DNA of 64,000 nt, taken from positions 1 to 64,000 of the forward strand of contig JARGNZ010000004.1 in assembly GCA_029209985.1 (NCBI GenBank), given 5' to 3'. Below the pieces are notes generated by a model. It saw only the letters and a program-made list of their open reading frames with translations, did no database searches and had not been told where the DNA came from. Of this stretch, positions 1-7,631 are shown piece after piece; position 1 is the stretch's first letter, and each line of letters begins with the position of its first letter. The DNA comes from Parvibaculaceae bacterium. Lineage in GTDB: Bacteria; Pseudomonadota; Alphaproteobacteria; Parvibaculales; Parvibaculaceae. A program made the position numbers and the translations under genes.

Positions 1-104
1 GCCCGAAATGGGTGTATCCCGCTATTGCTGAAGGCGAATATTGATTCAGAAAAGGCAGTGCTCAACTCCCATCCATTGCGCAGTCGACTGCGTGTTTTTC
101 CAAA
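1..104. other. Window edge, possible tail of an upstream gene
   Basis: No complete gene starts here. Frame 3 on the plus strand reads 13 plausible residues (PKWVYPAIAEGEY) and stops at 42-44, which could be the C-terminus of a gene beginning before the window. Frame 1 is also open up to the Rrf2 gene, so the choice is uncertain. Nothing else is recognisable. Confidence 0.2.
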
Positions 105-129
105 TTGGGATTGGGCTTGCGTTGTGCTG

Positions 130-158
130 TTTCATGTAATATTAAAAGTTACATGAAA
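130..158 (+). promoter_or_regulatory. Inverted repeat over the Rrf2 start codon
   Basis: TTTCATGTAA at 130-139 is repeated exactly as its reverse complement TTACATGAAA at 149-158, with a 9-nt spacer. The right arm contains the ATG (153-155) of the Rrf2-type regulator. Rrf2 proteins bind as dimers to inverted repeats and often repress their own gene, so an autoregulatory operator is the natural reading. The spacing does not fit the NsrR consensus. Confidence 0.5.
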
Positions 159-623
159 AAAGATACCAAACTCTCTGCTGCCCTTCACATCATTCTCCAC
201 ATGGCTGAGGTGGACGGGCCGATGACCTCGGATCGATTGGCGCGTGCTATGCGCACCAATCCTGTCGTTGTGCGCCGTATGATGGCGGGCTTGCGTGAAC
301 GCGGCTTTGTCACCTCGGAGAAGGGGCATGGCGGGGGGTGGAAGCTTAACTGCGATTTGAAGACCACATCGCTTGGCGATATTTACAGCGCTTTGGGCAG
401 TCCTGATTGCATTGCCCTGACGCACCGTGATGAAAATACATCCTGTCTTGTTGAACTGGCGGTCAATGTTGCGTTGAAAAGTGCCTTTGAAGAGGCTGAG
501 GCGCTTCTATTTGCGCGATTTGACGAGGTGATGCTGGCTGATTTGAGTGATGATTTTCACACACGCTTTGCCGCGCTCAAACAAGGAGGCACTCCACATG
601 ACGAAAGTAAATCCGTTTCTTGA
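153..623 (+). CDS. Rrf2-family transcriptional regulator
   Basis: This 156-residue protein has an N-terminal winged helix-turn-helix (about residues 5-65, including SDRLARAMRTNPVVVRRMMAG and a glycine-rich wing, KGHGGGWKL) followed by a helical dimerisation region, as in Rrf2/YwnA-type regulators. The IscR-type three-cysteine Fe-S cluster is absent: only two cysteines (in DC and SC contexts) lie in the second half, so redox or ligand sensing is open. The ATG at 153 was chosen because a TTG 48 bases upstream would add a leader unlike the family. The ATG sits inside a 10-bp inverted repeat. The 3' end overlaps the following methyltransferase by 26 bases, so the two are probably co-transcribed and the regulator may control that gene. 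Confidence 0.85.
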   Translation: MKKDTKLSAALHIILHMAEVDGPMTSDRLARAMRTNPVVVRRMMAGLRERGFVTSEKGHGGGWKLNCDLKTTSLGDIYSALGSPDCIALTHRDENTSCLVELAVNVALKSAFEEAEALLFARFDEVMLADLSDDFHTRFAALKQGGTPHDESKSVS

Positions 624-1296
624 GGCGTTTGAAGACCCAGCCCATGCAGCCAGATATAGCGAAGGTCCCGCAAAGTTTATGCCGGGGTATCGGGATGTGC
701 AACGTATGGCGGGGGTTTTGATGCGGGAACATGCGCCAACTGATGGCAAGGTGTTGGTGCATGGGGCTGGTGGCGGGCTGGAGCTGGAGGCGTTTGCGCA
801 GGAAAACCCGGACTGGACGTTCGTGGGGGTTGATCCTGCTCAGGCTATGCTTGATGTGGCTGCGGAGCGCCTTGGGGCATTTATGGAGCGCACCGACCTT
901 CACCATGGCTACATTGAGACAGCACCAGAGGGGCCATTTGATGCGGCGACGAGCCTGCTCACACTGCATTTTTTGGAGGCGGATGCGCGACGGAAAACTG
1001 TCTCTGAAATTATCTCGCGTCTAAAACCCGGCGCGCCTTTGGTTGTGGCCCATGCAAGTTTTCCGAGTAAGACTGAGGAGCGAGACATTGTGTTGTCACG
1101 TTACGAAGCCTTTGGGGTTGCATCGGGGGTAGAGCCAGAGATGGCGTGTCGTGCACGGGACGCGGTTGCCATCGGCCTGCCGCATCTTGATCCGGTGCAA
1201 AATGAAGAGCTTTTGCGTGACGCCGGATTGGTGGGCGTGTCTTCATTTTATTCTGCGTTTTCTTGGCATGGGTGGGTGGGATATGCGCCGGGCTGA
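598..1296 (+). CDS. Class I SAM-dependent methyltransferase
   Basis: This 232-residue protein has a Rossmann-type methyltransferase fold. Motif I is VLVHGAGGGLELEAFA (the usual GxGxG), followed by the acidic strand end FVGVDPAQAMLD and the post-motif FDAATSLLTLHFL. The long helical C-terminus resembles small-molecule methyltransferases. The substrate cannot be read from sequence. The start at 598 is supported by a strong Shine-Dalgarno (AGGAGG at about 583-588) inside the end of the Rrf2 gene; an in-frame ATG at 547 lacks such a site. Overlap with the regulator suggests one transcript. Downstream lies a convergent arsenic operon, separated by 89 bases that contain a 17-bp tandem repeat. Confidence 0.85.
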   Translation: MTKVNPFLEAFEDPAHAARYSEGPAKFMPGYRDVQRMAGVLMREHAPTDGKVLVHGAGGGLELEAFAQENPDWTFVGVDPAQAMLDVAAERLGAFMERTDLHHGYIETAPEGPFDAATSLLTLHFLEADARRKTVSEIISRLKPGAPLVVAHASFPSKTEERDIVLSRYEAFGVASGVEPEMACRARDAVAIGLPHLDPVQNEELLRDAGLVGVSSFYSAFSWHGWVGYAPG

Positions 1297-1331
1297 TGCT
1301 AATCCATCTGCCTATGGGTATGAAAACCTAC

Positions 1332-1374
1332 CCAGACATTTCAAGTGACGTGTCTGGTCAAGTGACGTGTCTGG
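1332..1374. repeat. 17-bp perfect tandem duplication with hairpin
   Basis: TCAAGTGACGTGTCTGG occurs twice head to tail at 1341-1357 and 1358-1374. The preceding CCAGACA (1332-1338) is the reverse complement of the TGTCTGG ending each copy, so two alternative 7-bp hairpins can form. It lies between the convergent methyltransferase and acr3 genes and may act as a transcript end, but there is no clear U-tract. Confidence 0.7.
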
Positions 1375-1385
1375 ATAGACGTTTC

Positions 1386-2453
1386 TTAGTGTTTGGGGAA
1401 GGCGCCGCGTGTTCGGTTGGCGAGGGCCACCAATGACAGCATCACTGGTACTTCAACGAGAACCCCAACGACGGTCGCAAGGGCCGCGCCGGAGTTGAGG
1501 CCGAACAAGCCAATAGCCACGGCTACTGCAAGCTCAAAGAAATTAGACGTTCCGATCATTGCGCAAGGAGCGGCAATGTTATGGGGAACCTTCCATGCCC
1601 ATGCGGCGGCATAGGTGAGTGCGAAGATGCCATAAGATTGCAGAATGATGGGAATGGCGATGAGCAGAATCAACACCGGTTGGCTAATGACATTTTGCGC
1701 CTGAAAAGCAAAGAGCAGTACGACCGTCGCCAGTAGACCAAGGATAGAGGTTGGTTTGAGGCGGGCTGTAAACTGATCCACAGCGTCGACGTTGCCCTGA
1801 TGGCTGGCGATCACCCAGCGACGTGTAAGGGCACCCGCCACAAGGGGGATGACGACATAAAGCACGACGGAGAGCAGCAGTGTTTGCCATGGAATGGCAA
1901 TATCGGTGACGCCTAATAGAAGTGCTACGATTGGCGCGAAGGCAACAACCATAATGAGGTCATTAATGGACACTTGCACCAGCGTATAGGCTGCGTCGCC
2001 TTTGGTCATTTGCGACCATACGAAAACCATTGCCGTGCAGGGTGCCGCGCCCAGCAAAATGAGGCCCGCAATATATTGTTGGGCGTCGTCGCCGGAAATG
2101 ATGCCGCTATAGAGGTAGTTGAAGAACAGCACTGCGAGCACGGCCATTGTGAAAGGCTTGATGAGCCAGTTGACGACGATCGTAATGATCAATCCTTTAG
2201 GCTTGCTTCCAATGTGTTTTAAGCTGCTAAAATCAACGGCCACCATCATTGGATAAATCATTGCCCAGATGAGTGCTGCGACAACGAGATTAACCGAAGC
2301 ATATTCCAGCCCGGCGATCAGGTTGAAAATTTCGGGGGCGATATATCCGAGTGCCAGGCCCGCTAAAATAGCGCCCCCGACCCAGACGGATAGCCATTTT
2401 TCAAACAGACCTAGCCCAGAATCTGGAGGGGTTTCGAGTGATTGCGTTGCCAT
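1386..2453 (-). CDS. acr3: Arsenite efflux permease, ACR3 family
   Basis: This 355-residue membrane protein has about ten predicted helices and matches the ACR3 (bile/arsenite/riboflavin transporter) family in length and motifs: [15 protein letters not shown] early, [15 protein letters not shown] with the essential cysteine in the middle, and [14 protein letters not shown] near the C-terminus. It exports As(III) using the proton-motive force. It is the last gene of the minus-strand ars operon, three bases after arsC, so arsenate reduction and arsenite export are coupled. It is unrelated to the E. coli ArsB fold, although it is often called arsB in annotations. Confidence 0.93.
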   Translation of the reverse strand: MATQSLETPPDSGLGLFEKWLSVWVGGAILAGLALGYIAPEIFNLIAGLEYASVNLVVAALIWAMIYPMMVAVDFSSLKHIGSKPKGLIITIVVNWLIKPFTMAVLAVLFFNYLYSGIISGDDAQQYIAGLILLGAAPCTAMVFVWSQMTKGDAAYTLVQVSINDLIMVVAFAPIVALLLGVTDIAIPWQTLLLSVVLYVVIPLVAGALTRRWVIASHQGNVDAVDQFTARLKPTSILGLLATVVLLFAFQAQNVISQPVLILLIAIPIILQSYGIFALTYAAAWAWKVPHNIAAPCAMIGTSNFFELAVAVAIGLFGLNSGAALATVVGVLVEVPVMLSLVALANRTRGAFPKH

Positions 2454-2456
2454 ATT

Positions 2457-2963
2457 TTAGACCTCGGCTTTCTGGGTGCCAATGTCTTTGAGGCTATTTT
2501 GCAAGCTCATCTTATCGATGCTTTCAAGTGGTAATGCGAGGAACAAGCTGATGCGATTGAACAGCATGCGATAAGCCTCGGTGAAGGCCGCGCGTTTTTT
2601 TGCTTCGTTTCCCTCTATGGCTGCTGGGTCTGGTACGCCCCAGTGCGCTGTCATGGGCTGGCCAATCCACACCGGGCAGGTTTCGCCTGCCGCATTGTCG
2701 CAAACGGTGAAAACGAAATCGAGTTTAGGGGCATTGGGTACGGCAAATTCGTCCCAATTTTTAGAGCGCAAACCCTCGATGGGGTGGTCCATCGATTTAA
2801 GCAAATCGAGTGAATAGGGGTGGACCTTGCCCGCCGGGTTGCTGCCCGCGCTGTAGGCATTAAAACGGCCTTTGCCTTCGTGGTTCAAAATTGATTCTGC
2901 CAATATTGACCGGGCTGAGTTGCCGGTACACAGGAAGAGGGCGTTATAAGTGCGGTCGCTCAT
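2457..2963 (-). CDS. arsC: Arsenate reductase, LMW-phosphatase type
   Basis: This 168-residue protein reduces As(V) to As(III) in the cytoplasm for export by the adjacent permease. The low-molecular-weight tyrosine-phosphatase signature is CTGNSARS with nucleophile Cys12, and the acid loop is WGVPDPA. Further cysteines in FTVCDNAAGETCPVW (about residues 85-93) are placed to relay the disulphide, as in thioredoxin-coupled ArsC enzymes. The ATG at 2963 was chosen because it overlaps the upstream lyase stop by four bases (ATGA), indicating translational coupling; a longer reading adds 27 residues with no family counterpart. Confidence 0.93.
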   Translation of the reverse strand: MSDRTYNALFLCTGNSARSILAESILNHEGKGRFNAYSAGSNPAGKVHPYSLDLLKSMDHPIEGLRSKNWDEFAVPNAPKLDFVFTVCDNAAGETCPVWIGQPMTAHWGVPDPAAIEGNEAKKRAAFTEAYRMLFNRISLFLALPLESIDKMSLQNSLKDIGTQKAEV

Positions 2964-3466
2964 GACATGGATGCCTTTGATGGAGTGCAGCAGCTTGTTT
3001 CTGATGCGTTGGGGGAGACAGCTGACAATTCGGGAGTGCAGCAACTTGTTTCAGATGCATTGGAGGAAACGGCAGATAATTCAGGGTCGTCGCCATATAC
3101 GACAGAGTCGCCATTGGTATAGAAGGCTTCCCAAACCACGCCGTCGGGGTCGGAGATCCAGCTCTTTTCAGACTGCGCATAACAGCAGGTGGTCTGCCCT
3201 TCTTCGAGCAAAGGTGCGTCGGCCTTGCGCAGGCGTGTGAAGACTTCTTGCAATCCGTCGGAGCTATCAACTTGAATGCCAAGGTGCTCGATGCCTTTTG
3301 TTGCGTGGTTCTCTGATGAAATAGCAAAATTGACACGCGGGTCATCCAGCATCCACTTTGCGTAGTCGCTTTTCGTGACCGTTGGTGCAGCGCCAAAGAG
3401 AGTAGAATAAAACTCTATTGAGGCGTCGAGGTTTTCTACCCCGACGTGAATGTGCATACGCTTCAT
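2960..3466 (-). CDS. arsI: ArsI-like C-As lyase (VOC fold) with duplicated Cys-Cys tail
   Basis: This 168-residue vicinal-oxygen-chelate protein matches the ArsI/CadI group, whose studied members are Fe(II) dioxygenases that cleave the C-As bond of methylarsenite. Visible elements are HIHVGV (His5/His7), KGIEHLGIQV (His61), a vicinal cysteine pair in QTTCCYA (Cys94-Cys95, the trivalent-arsenical site in the family) and WEAFY (Glu113). Beyond the usual end at about residue 127, a 17-residue unit (PELSAVSxNASETSCCT) is repeated twice, adding Cys142-143 and Cys159-160. It overlaps arsR and arsC by four bases each. A plain cadmium/arsenic-induced glyoxalase-like role cannot be excluded. Confidence 0.85.
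   Translation of the reverse strand: MKRMHIHVGVENLDASIEFYSTLFGAAPTVTKSDYAKWMLDDPRVNFAISSENHATKGIEHLGIQVDSSDGLQEVFTRLRKADAPLLEEGQTTCCYAQSEKSWISDPDGVVWEAFYTNGDSVVYGDDPELSAVSSNASETSCCTPELSAVSPNASETSCCTPSKASMS
2984..3085 (-). repeat. Two 51-bp in-frame repeats in the ArsI-like tail
   Basis: Residues 128-144 and 145-161 of the ArsI-like protein are encoded by two adjacent 51-bp units. They differ only at scattered bases, mostly silent, plus one Ser/Pro change. The silent differences show the duplication is not brand-new and that the peptide, including the Cys-Cys pair, has been kept. Confidence 0.9.
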
Positions 3467-3792
3467 TGGCAGAGCCTTTCAAGTTGATTGGTTATGGGGG
3501 CGCAATCTTCGCCGGAGCAACAATTTTCCAGTAGGAATGCCATGAGGGCGTTCATGGCGCTGAGGTTTGCGCGGTAAATGATGAGGCGGCTTTCCCGCTT
3601 TGAGGAGACAAGGTCTGCCCGGGCCAGTATTGACAGGTGGGAAGACATCGTGTTTTGCGGCACTTCAAGCTGCTTGGCGATTTCACCCGCTGGTAAGCCG
3701 GATGGTTCATGCTGAACTAACAACTTGAATACATCCAAACGAGTGTTTTGTGCGAGCGCGCCGAGGGCTTCTATTGCTTTTAATTTATCCAT
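3463..3792 (-). CDS. arsR: ArsR-type arsenic-responsive repressor
   Basis: This 109-residue winged-helix repressor has the SmtB/ArsR fold (LRLDVFKLL, then recognition helix PQNTMSSHLSILARADLV, then wing KRESRLIIYRA). It lacks the ELCVCDL motif of E. coli ArsR. Instead it has ENCCSGEDC near the C-terminus (Cys91, Cys92, Cys97) and a further Cys at 108, similar in arrangement to the C-terminal As(III) site described for Acidithiobacillus ArsR. It is the first gene of the operon and overlaps the lyase by four bases. An inverted repeat lies over its start region and is the likely operator. Confidence 0.92.
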   Translation of the reverse strand: MDKLKAIEALGALAQNTRLDVFKLLVQHEPSGLPAGEIAKQLEVPQNTMSSHLSILARADLVSSKRESRLIIYRANLSAMNALMAFLLENCCSGEDCAPITNQLERLCQ

Positions 3793-3818
3793 AAATCTAT
3801 AATCGTGGATATATGGAT
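3787..3818 (-). promoter_or_regulatory. Candidate ArsR operator
   Basis: ATCCATA at 3787-3793, overlapping the arsR start codon, is mirrored by TATGGAT at 3812-3818 with an 18-nt spacer; TGGATA is also directly repeated within the right half. AT-rich inverted repeats close to the start are typical ArsR sites, but this exact one is inferred. Confidence 0.4.
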
Positions 3819-4027
3819 ACGAGTCAACTCTAACAGCTCTCCTCCCGTCTTATGGGCTGTTAGTAGAGGCGACCGCCCAGGGCGTGCTCACCCAAAATCG
3901 GCTGGGAGAGGGATGGGGACGTAAGAGAGGGGGGCTGCCAAATTCGTCGTCTGGAAAGCCCGCCGACAAGTCCGCCAGCAAGCCCGTAAGTGGGTTGTTT
4001 TGAGCGAACCGGGGCTGTAAGAATGTT

Positions 4028-4897
4028 GTGCTGCATATGGCGAAGTATATTTTTGACGTAGATTTGAGGATGCAATTGGATAAAGTTGATGAAGGCGCTC
4101 GCTTCCAAGAAGAAGTGCGAGACACGGTTACATCTTATCAAACTGAACCCGAGTGGCGCAAAGTGACCCATGATTGGACTTTGCATGCGTTAGACAAGCG
4201 GTATGTTTATAATTTCTCTTGTCTTGGACGCCCGATCATTCAATTTCCACAGGACATGGTGGCCTTTCAGGAAATTGTCTGGGATGTGAAGCCAGACCTG
4301 ATTATCGAAACGGGTATTGCGCATGGGGGCTCTTTGATACAGAGCGCTTCGGCGCTTGCTATGTTGGAATATTGCGAGGCGATTGAAAAAGGTGAAATGC
4401 TGGATCCGCGCGCACCTAAGCGCCGTGTGATTGGGGTTGATATTGATATTCGCGCCCACAACCGTTCCGCCATTGAAGCCCATCCACTTGCCAATCGCAT
4501 TGATATGATCCAAGGCTCATCGATTGATGCTGATATTGTTGCGCAAGTAAAGAAGGCCGCCGAAGGGTATTCCCGGATTTTGGTTTCTCTCGATAGCAAT
4601 CATACGCATGATCATGTGTTGGCTGAGTTGGAGCATTACGCCCCGATGACGAGCAAGGGCAGTTACTGCTTAGTGTATGATACCGTTGTGGAAGATATGC
4701 CGGTTGACTTCTACCCCAACCGTCCATGGGAACCGGGCAACAGCCCAAAGAGTGCTGTGTTCGCTTATCAAGAGGCGTTGAAGAAAAACCCAATCAATGG
4801 GGATGATGGCACACCGCTATCCTTCCAAAATGATCGCACGGTTGAGGACAAATTGTTCATTACTGTGACGCCTGATGGATTCTTGAAACGAGACTAG
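4028..4897 (+). CDS. CmcI/RhmO-like methyltransferase-fold protein
   Basis: This protein of up to 289 residues resembles the CmcI family (cephalosporin hydroxylase/rhamnosyl O-methyltransferase type). Visible motifs are the SAM-site loop LIIETGIAHGGSL (about residues 90-102), the acidic strand end VIGVDIDIRAHNR, the hairpin QGSSID and the metal/substrate segment LVSLDSNHTHDHVLAELE. Members next to sugar genes are usually O-methyltransferases of polysaccharide or glycolipid sugars. The reading frame opens with GTG at 4028; ATG at 4037 (MAKYIF) is equally plausible and neither has a strong ribosome site. A GT2 gene follows 12-36 bases downstream on the same strand, which supports a glycan role. 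Confidence 0.75.
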   Translation: MLHMAKYIFDVDLRMQLDKVDEGARFQEEVRDTVTSYQTEPEWRKVTHDWTLHALDKRYVYNFSCLGRPIIQFPQDMVAFQEIVWDVKPDLIIETGIAHGGSLIQSASALAMLEYCEAIEKGEMLDPRAPKRRVIGVDIDIRAHNRSAIEAHPLANRIDMIQGSSIDADIVAQVKKAAEGYSRILVSLDSNHTHDHVLAELEHYAPMTSKGSYCLVYDTVVEDMPVDFYPNRPWEPGNSPKSAVFAYQEALKKNPINGDDGTPLSFQNDRTVEDKLFITVTPDGFLKRD

Positions 4898-4933
4898 GGC
4901 GGCGCCCATATGGGTGAGGTGTTGGGGAATGTC

Positions 4934-6175
4934 ATGAAGATTAGTGTTGTGGTGCCCACTCGGAACCGATGCGAATTTCTTAAATATTGCTTGGAAAGCT
5001 GCCTTGTGACCGATGATGCGGGTATCGAGGTTGTGGTGAGCGACAACAATAGCGTTGATGACACCCGTGCGGTTGTGGCGGCGTTTGATGATGACCGTCT
5101 CAAATATGTCAATCCCGGACATGACCTGAGCATGCGGCAGAATTTTGAATTTGCGCTGTCCCATGCGACAGGCGATTACGTCATCTTTATTGGTGATGAT
5201 GATGGTGTGCTGGCCAATGGGTTGGCCACGGTACGGTATTTAATTGAGCGCTATCAGGCCGATGTTATTACATGGCGTCACATCACCTATATTTGGCCTG
5301 CTCAAGAGCCGGTGCCAACCGAGGGGCTGTTGAAGTTTCGTAGCAAGGACTTTTGTGGCCCTCTGGTTGAGTTGGATGCGCCAAAAATTCTTGAAGACTT
5401 TTGCGCGGGTGAAAAAACCAATTATCGCGATGGGGCCAATATTTATCATGGCTGCGTTTCGCGTAAAGTGATCGAAAAAATACAAGCGCATGGGGGAGAG
5501 TATTTTCAGGGACAGATCCCTGATGTGAATACGGCGATCTCAAACCTCACCGTTGCACAACGGTATATGTGGATACGTAATCCCGTGACCATTGCGGGGG
5601 AAGGTTCTAAGAGTAATGGCTCGGCAATGAACTCCACCACGAAGGCATCGCAAAAACAGAAAAATATTGTTCAAAACTTCACCTCTCTTGCAGCGGCAGA
5701 TGCGGTGGAGGCGGAGATTGACTTGCGGGTACGTTCTATCTTTGCTTACACCTATGCCAATTTGGATCGAGTGAACCAATCTTATTTGGATGGTAAGCGT
5801 CAGATCAATCATAGGGTTTGGCGGACACTTATTATTGAGGATATGCAAAAGTTCCCGGTAGAGCACAGGTGTTGGGATGTGGTTGAAGCATTTTTTGAAC
5901 GGATGGACCCGGATTATGATAGGCAAGGCTTGGCTGAGCTGAACCGCGAAAAGGATGCGGCAGATGCCAAGGCAACGCCGGGGCCGGTTTCTTATAAAAA
6001 GAAAAAGAAAAGTCTTATTTCCACGCCGCACCTAACGAATGTGGCGACCGTTGCGGTATGGCTGCAGACTGTGACCGGGGCACCTTATTACCCAACTCTA
6101 AATGTGGGCGGTACATTGCTCAAACAGGCGATGCGAACTGTGGGGATGCGGATGCGGGCCGCGTCGTTAGAATAA
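4934..6175 (+). CDS. Family 2 glycosyltransferase
   Basis: This 413-residue protein begins with the GT2 nucleotide-binding strand ISVVVPTRNRCEFLKYCLES, continues with VVVSDNNSVDDT (first Asp), and has the DxD-type motif FIGDDDGVL at about residues 90-98. No membrane anchor is evident until a basic C-terminal part (KKKKKS at about residue 365) followed by a weakly hydrophobic region. The start at ATG 4934 puts the nucleotide-binding strand at the N-terminus; an ATG at 4910 would add eight residues. It ends 24 bases from the convergent reductase/epimerase gene. Donor and acceptor sugars are unknown; the neighbouring CDP-deoxysugar genes suggest the donor. Confidence 0.85.
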   Translation: MKISVVVPTRNRCEFLKYCLESCLVTDDAGIEVVVSDNNSVDDTRAVVAAFDDDRLKYVNPGHDLSMRQNFEFALSHATGDYVIFIGDDDGVLANGLATVRYLIERYQADVITWRHITYIWPAQEPVPTEGLLKFRSKDFCGPLVELDAPKILEDFCAGEKTNYRDGANIYHGCVSRKVIEKIQAHGGEYFQGQIPDVNTAISNLTVAQRYMWIRNPVTIAGEGSKSNGSAMNSTTKASQKQKNIVQNFTSLAAADAVEAEIDLRVRSIFAYTYANLDRVNQSYLDGKRQINHRVWRTLIIEDMQKFPVEHRCWDVVEAFFERMDPDYDRQGLAELNREKDAADAKATPGPVSYKKKKKSLISTPHLTNVATVAVWLQTVTGAPYYPTLNVGGTLLKQAMRTVGMRMRAASLE

Positions 6176-6199
6176 TGACAGACGTTGGTTGACGGTCGG

Positions 6200-7102
6200 C
6201 TATGAGAAATACGAACTCAGGCCGTCTACCAATGTACGCCGCTGCACTTGAGGGCATATGTCATCGAACCTTTGGGTGCTGCCTTGAACACGGCTGGTGA
6301 TTTTTGTGGTCTCCAGCCGATGTCTGTAGGTTTCTGCTAAGGACATTTTTCCCAATTTTAAACTGACCATTTGCGCGATGTCTAAGGGGGTGACCGCCTT
6401 GCCGGAACAGATGTTGCGCGTGCCGGACACATGTGTGTGGGCGAGGGCGACAAGGGCACATGCCACATCTTGAACGTGGATGAAGTCCACTGCACGGCCG
6501 GGGGTTTGAAACGTAGGCTCATTGCCTGCTTGAATTTCGCGGACGATGTGGGAGATGAGTTTGTTTTCATCTTCATCAGGTCCGTAGGGTAAAAAAATGC
6601 GCCCCCAGATGAGGTTGATGTCCTTGGCGATGACCTTTGCCAGCGTGTGAAATGCGTGTTTAGACGCTGAATAGAGTGTTGTGGGATTTACCGGAGAGCT
6701 GTCTTCGTGAAGGACCTCGTTTTCCCATTTGTATTCAGCGCATGTGCCTGCAAGGACCGCAGTTTCGCCACCGGCTGCAACAAATTGTTGAAGCAGGGTG
6801 CTGCTTGACGAGAGCCATTTGAGATTTTCTTCTGAATGCCAAAACAAACCGGGGGTGGCTTCCCATGCTAAGTGGATGAGCGCATGGGGGCGGTGTTTCT
6901 GTATAAAGGTGCTGACGGCAGCTTGGTCGTGTAGGTCTAGGGGGAGATGTTCTAAGTTTGCATGAGTGGGCAGGCCGCTTGCTGTGCGAGACACGGCGAT
7001 GACGGTTTTGCCTTGTTGCAGAAGCTGAGTGACCACGTGGCTGCCAATAAAACCGGTGGCACCTGTTACCAGAACTTTTTGTTCCGTTCCTTCGTTAGTC
7101 AT
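6200..7102 (-). CDS. Extended SDR: NAD-dependent sugar 4-ketoreductase/epimerase
   Basis: This 300-residue extended short-chain dehydrogenase has the NAD(P) motif VTGATGFIGSHV at the N-terminus, the catalytic Tyr-Lys pair in LYSASKHAFH, and a substrate-side strand RIFLPYGPDED. It is the last gene of the deoxysugar unit. In C-methyl deoxysugar pathways a protein of this kind reduces the 4-keto group after C-methylation and epimerisation, so a CDP-4-keto-sugar reductase is the best inference; a plain 4-epimerase is possible. Its start overlaps the end of the RmlC-like gene by eight bases. The ATG at 7102 was preferred to one six codons upstream because it lies close before the nucleotide-binding strand. 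Confidence 0.82.
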   Translation of the reverse strand: MTNEGTEQKVLVTGATGFIGSHVVTQLLQQGKTVIAVSRTASGLPTHANLEHLPLDLHDQAAVSTFIQKHRPHALIHLAWEATPGLFWHSEENLKWLSSSSTLLQQFVAAGGETAVLAGTCAEYKWENEVLHEDSSPVNPTTLYSASKHAFHTLAKVIAKDINLIWGRIFLPYGPDEDENKLISHIVREIQAGNEPTFQTPGRAVDFIHVQDVACALVALAHTHVSGTRNICSGKAVTPLDIAQMVSLKLGKMSLAETYRHRLETTKITSRVQGSTQRFDDICPQVQRRTLVDGLSSYFS

Positions 7103-7631
7103 GGGGCTTGTACCCCTCAAGCTCTCGGTCTCTTTGTGAAATTACTGCTGGCTGGGCTGGCCATGGAATACCAATGGTTGGGTCATTCCACAAAACACCT
7201 GCGTCATGGCCGGGGGTGAAGGCCGGACCCATTTGATAAAAGACTTCCGTGTCTTCTTCGAGGGTGAGAAAGCCATGGGCGCAGCCAGCGGGGATGAAAA
7301 ACGCCCGGCCATTTTTTCTGCTGAGGTTGAGGCCAACCCATTTTTTATAGGCGGGGGAGTTTTTGCGCAGATCTACAGCGACATCAAAAATGTGCCCGGC
7401 GCTACACCGCACCAATTTGGTTTCCTCAAAAGGGGCTTTATGAAAGTGCATGCCGCGTAGAGTGAGAGCACGGGCATTGTACGAAATATTTGACTGAACG
7501 GGCTGAAAGGGAATGCCATTTTCTTTGAATTCAACCTCACAGAAACTACGTGCAAAATATCCACGGTCGTCCTCATGGCGTTGAGGGTCGACGATAAAGG
7601 CACCGGGAATTTCTGTTTCTTGAAATTTCAT
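7095..7631 (-). CDS. RmlC-like dTDP/CDP-4-keto-sugar 3,5-epimerase
   Basis: This 178-residue cupin matches RmlC/RfbC in length and layout: DDRGYFARSF early, RGMHFHKAPFEETKLVRC in the active-site strand (RG-H signature), the GHIFDVAVDLR strand, FFIPAGCAHGFL, and WNDPTIGIPWP near the end. RmlC epimerises C3 and C5 of 4-keto-6-deoxyhexoses. Since the cluster makes CDP-sugars (rfbF, rfbG), this one probably acts on a CDP-4-keto-6-deoxyhexose, like AscE of the ascarylose route, possibly only at C5 when C3 carries a methyl group. The start overlaps the methyltransferase stop by four bases. Confidence 0.85.
   Translation of the reverse strand: MKFQETEIPGAFIVDPQRHEDDRGYFARSFCEVEFKENGIPFQPVQSNISYNARALTLRGMHFHKAPFEETKLVRCSAGHIFDVAVDLRKNSPAYKKWVGLNLSRKNGRAFFIPAGCAHGFLTLEEDTEVFYQMGPAFTPGHDAGVLWNDPTIGIPWPAQPAVISQRDRELEGYKPHD

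Noticed and set aside
130-158. NsrR site
   Set aside because: The arms and spacing (ATG to CAT, 21 bases) do not fit the 11-1-11 NsrR consensus.
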